DNA of 64,000 nt, from positions 1 to 64,000 of the forward strand of contig DUBE01000035.1 of NCBI GenBank assembly GCA_012960475.1. Direction: 5' to 3'. Source of the DNA: Planctomycetota bacterium (GTDB lineage: Bacteria; Planctomycetota; UBA1135; GCA-002686595). The position numbers and the translations under genes are program-made. The notes below the pieces were generated by a model that was not told the DNA's origin, did not search any database, and saw only the letters and a program-made list of their open reading frames with translations. Positions 62,820 through 64,000 of this stretch are shown piece after piece (positions within the stretch are counted from its first letter, which is position 1; the number at the start of each line of letters is the position of its first letter).

Positions 62820-63914
62820 ATGGTCAGAGTGAGCGGCCCTTCGATTCAAACCGACCCGCGCCTTGGGTCGATCTTGCTCCACTGGTATGACCAGCATGCC
62901 CGGGACTTGCCTTGGCGCCGCACCCGAGATCCCTACAGCATTTGGATCAGTGAGATCATGTTGCAGCAGACCCGGGTGGAGGTGGTGCAGGAGCGTTGGC
63001 TACGCTTCTTGGCGCGCTTTCCCAATGTGTCTGCACTGGCACGGGCAGCGGAAGAAGAGGTCGTGGCCGAGTGGGCCGGTCTGGGTTACTACCGTCGCGC
63101 CCGGTCGATTCACAGGGCTGCTTGCATGATTGAGGAGCAGCATGCAGGAGTCTTCCCAACAGGCCGCGGGGATGTGCTGGATCTGCCAGGGATCGGTGCT
63201 TATACCGCTGGTGCCATCACCTCGATTGCTTTCGGTCAGCAAGAAGCATTGGTTGACGGAAATGTTGAGCGGGTCTTCGCGCGGTTGTTCCAGTTGGATG
63301 AAGTCAGCTCCAGTGCATCTTTGAAGCGCCGGTCCTGGGAACTGGCCCGCGCGCTGGTGCCTAAGCGCCGACCCGGTGATTGGAATCAAGCACTGATGGA
63401 GTTGGGCGCAACCGTTTGTACACCCAGCGCGCCTGATTGTGGAACCTGTCCTGTGCGGGAGATCTGTGCTTGCGATGGGATTCAGACTGCACTCACCTTC
63501 CCACGGCCAAAGGCTCGGCCGGAGATCATCAGGCTACAGGTTGAGTGCCTCTTGATTTGCCGTGGGGAAGAGGTGCTCTTGGTCCGGCGCGCGCTAGGGG
63601 GACGCATGGGGGGTCTCTATGAGTTGCCCACCCGCGAGATCGAGTGGGACAGTGCCGCGCCGCCGGGGATTTTTGCTTCAGAATGGTCCGCGGGACTGGG
63701 GCGGGCGCGAGGGAAGGCCCTGGCCCGGGTTTCACACACGATTACACGGCACCGCATACAGGCCACGATTCGCCGTGGAATCGGCCCCAGGCAGTCAAAC
63801 CCGGGGGTTTGGGCCGGACCAGAGGAGTGGTCCCGGCTGGGTTTGACTGGTATGGCTGCCAAGGCCCTTTCGAAGTCTGGCTGCGAGATCGTTACCCTTC
63901 CGGCGGGCAACTGA
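62820..63914 (+). CDS. mutY: A/G-specific adenine glycosylase
   Basis: A 364-residue MutY, which removes adenine mispaired with 8-oxoguanine. The HhH-GPD domain has SEIMLQQTRVEVV (about 45-57), LPGIGAYTAGAI (HhH motif), the catalytic Asp in LVDGNVERV, and a [4Fe-4S] loop C-x6-C-x2-C-x5-C (CTPSAPDCGTCPVREIC). A C-terminal Nudix-like domain (about 235-360), used to recognise 8-oxoG, is present. The ATG at 62820 is used; an in-frame ATG 21 bases upstream is the alternative. It is divergent from the membrane-protein gene (63 bases apart) and 2 bases from the next gene. Confidence 0.95.
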   Translation: MVRVSGPSIQTDPRLGSILLHWYDQHARDLPWRRTRDPYSIWISEIMLQQTRVEVVQERWLRFLARFPNVSALARAAEEEVVAEWAGLGYYRRARSIHRAACMIEEQHAGVFPTGRGDVLDLPGIGAYTAGAITSIAFGQQEALVDGNVERVFARLFQLDEVSSSASLKRRSWELARALVPKRRPGDWNQALMELGATVCTPSAPDCGTCPVREICACDGIQTALTFPRPKARPEIIRLQVECLLICRGEEVLLVRRALGGRMGGLYELPTREIEWDSAAPPGIFASEWSAGLGRARGKALARVSHTITRHRIQATIRRGIGPRQSNPGVWAGPEEWSRLGLTGMAAKALSKSGCEIVTLPAGN

Positions 63915-63916
63915 CC

Positions 63917-64000
63917 ATGAGCGCGGACCAGATGAGTAAAGAACAGGCAGGGCTGACGGCCAAGGGTGTGACCCTGGTCGTGCCCGTTTATGACGAAGAG
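63917..64000 (+). CDS. Glycosyltransferase family 2, N-terminal fragment at the window edge
   Basis: The final 84 bases encode 28 residues ending in VTLVVPVYDEE, the opening of the GT-A domain of family 2 glycosyltransferases. The ATG lies 2 bases after the mutY stop. The rest of the gene lies beyond the window, so its sugar, acceptor and possible membrane tail are unknown. Confidence 0.75.
   Translation, partial: MSADQMSKEQAGLTAKGVTLVVPVYDEE

Overview
The window reads as a chromosomal stretch of a GC-rich member of the Planctomycetota. The evidence is the gene content: a DUF1501 / WD40 + PSCyt1-type cytochrome / DUF1549-DUF1553 (PSD1) trio, a PVC-type CxxCH heme protein, ThuA and DUF1080 (3-keto-disaccharide hydrolase-like) proteins, many secreted proteins, and three exported proteins sharing a C-terminal 'GSQGNLCVG ... 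TWNFQLW' module. I infer phylum, not genus. I saw no tRNA, rRNA, CRISPR array, transposase or phage gene, so this looks like ordinary chromosome rather than an island.

Layout. 1-5660: the start of a leftward exported protein, then a tight rightward cluster of two paralogous alkaline-phosphatase-superfamily proteins, a 64-residue ribbon-helix-helix-like protein and a three-segment membrane protein. 5859-9172: three rightward secreted or anchored proteins of unknown role. 9378-15417: a leftward operon (DUF1501 -> WD40/cytochrome -> PSD1) joined by 4-base ATGA overlaps. 15669-17029: leftward rhodanese and CysQ. 17317-20181: 2-oxoacid:ferredoxin oxidoreductase korA-korB. 20258-23647: a Thr-type sulfatase-fold lipoprotein candidate divergent from a GxDxY-repeat protein. 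24023-33271: a rightward PVC heme protein converging on a leftward five-gene cluster (cytochrome, propeller-DUF1080, cyanophycinase-like peptidase, ThuA-DUF1080), probably for oxidised sugar or glycoside turnover. 33422-40259: a frameshifted TPR remnant, an alpha/beta hydrolase, an M1 peptidase, fructose-bisphosphatase, a thioredoxin-like gene interrupted by one in-frame UGA, and a secreted protein. 40468-44234: a NapH/NosR-like ferredoxin fused to TPRs, divergent from a Sel1-repeat protein. 44244-51966: a leftward housekeeping run (ABC-F, argS, apt, FliA/WhiG-type sigma factor, a GT-C-like membrane protein, a BtuF-like lipoprotein). 51997-64000: TPR lipoprotein, PyrK-like reductase, TMTC-like GT-C/TPR protein, SGNH hydrolase, TerC, matrixin metalloprotease with a partner, a membrane protein with a degenerate spermidine-synthase-like domain, mutY, and the start of a family 2 glycosyltransferase.

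The most interesting observation is at 37575-38579. Two same-frame open segments are separated by a single TGA (37824-37826) with no frameshift. They make one continuous exported thioredoxin-like protein, and a 7-bp hairpin with a G-starting loop lies 16 bases after the TGA, where a bacterial SECIS element would sit. This is a candidate selenoprotein of an unfamiliar type; a nonsense mutation is the main alternative. Second is the phosphodiesterase-pair cluster at 288-5660, whose small protein carries a detached copy of the 'LGY' tail usually found at the C-terminus of sulfatase-fold enzymes.
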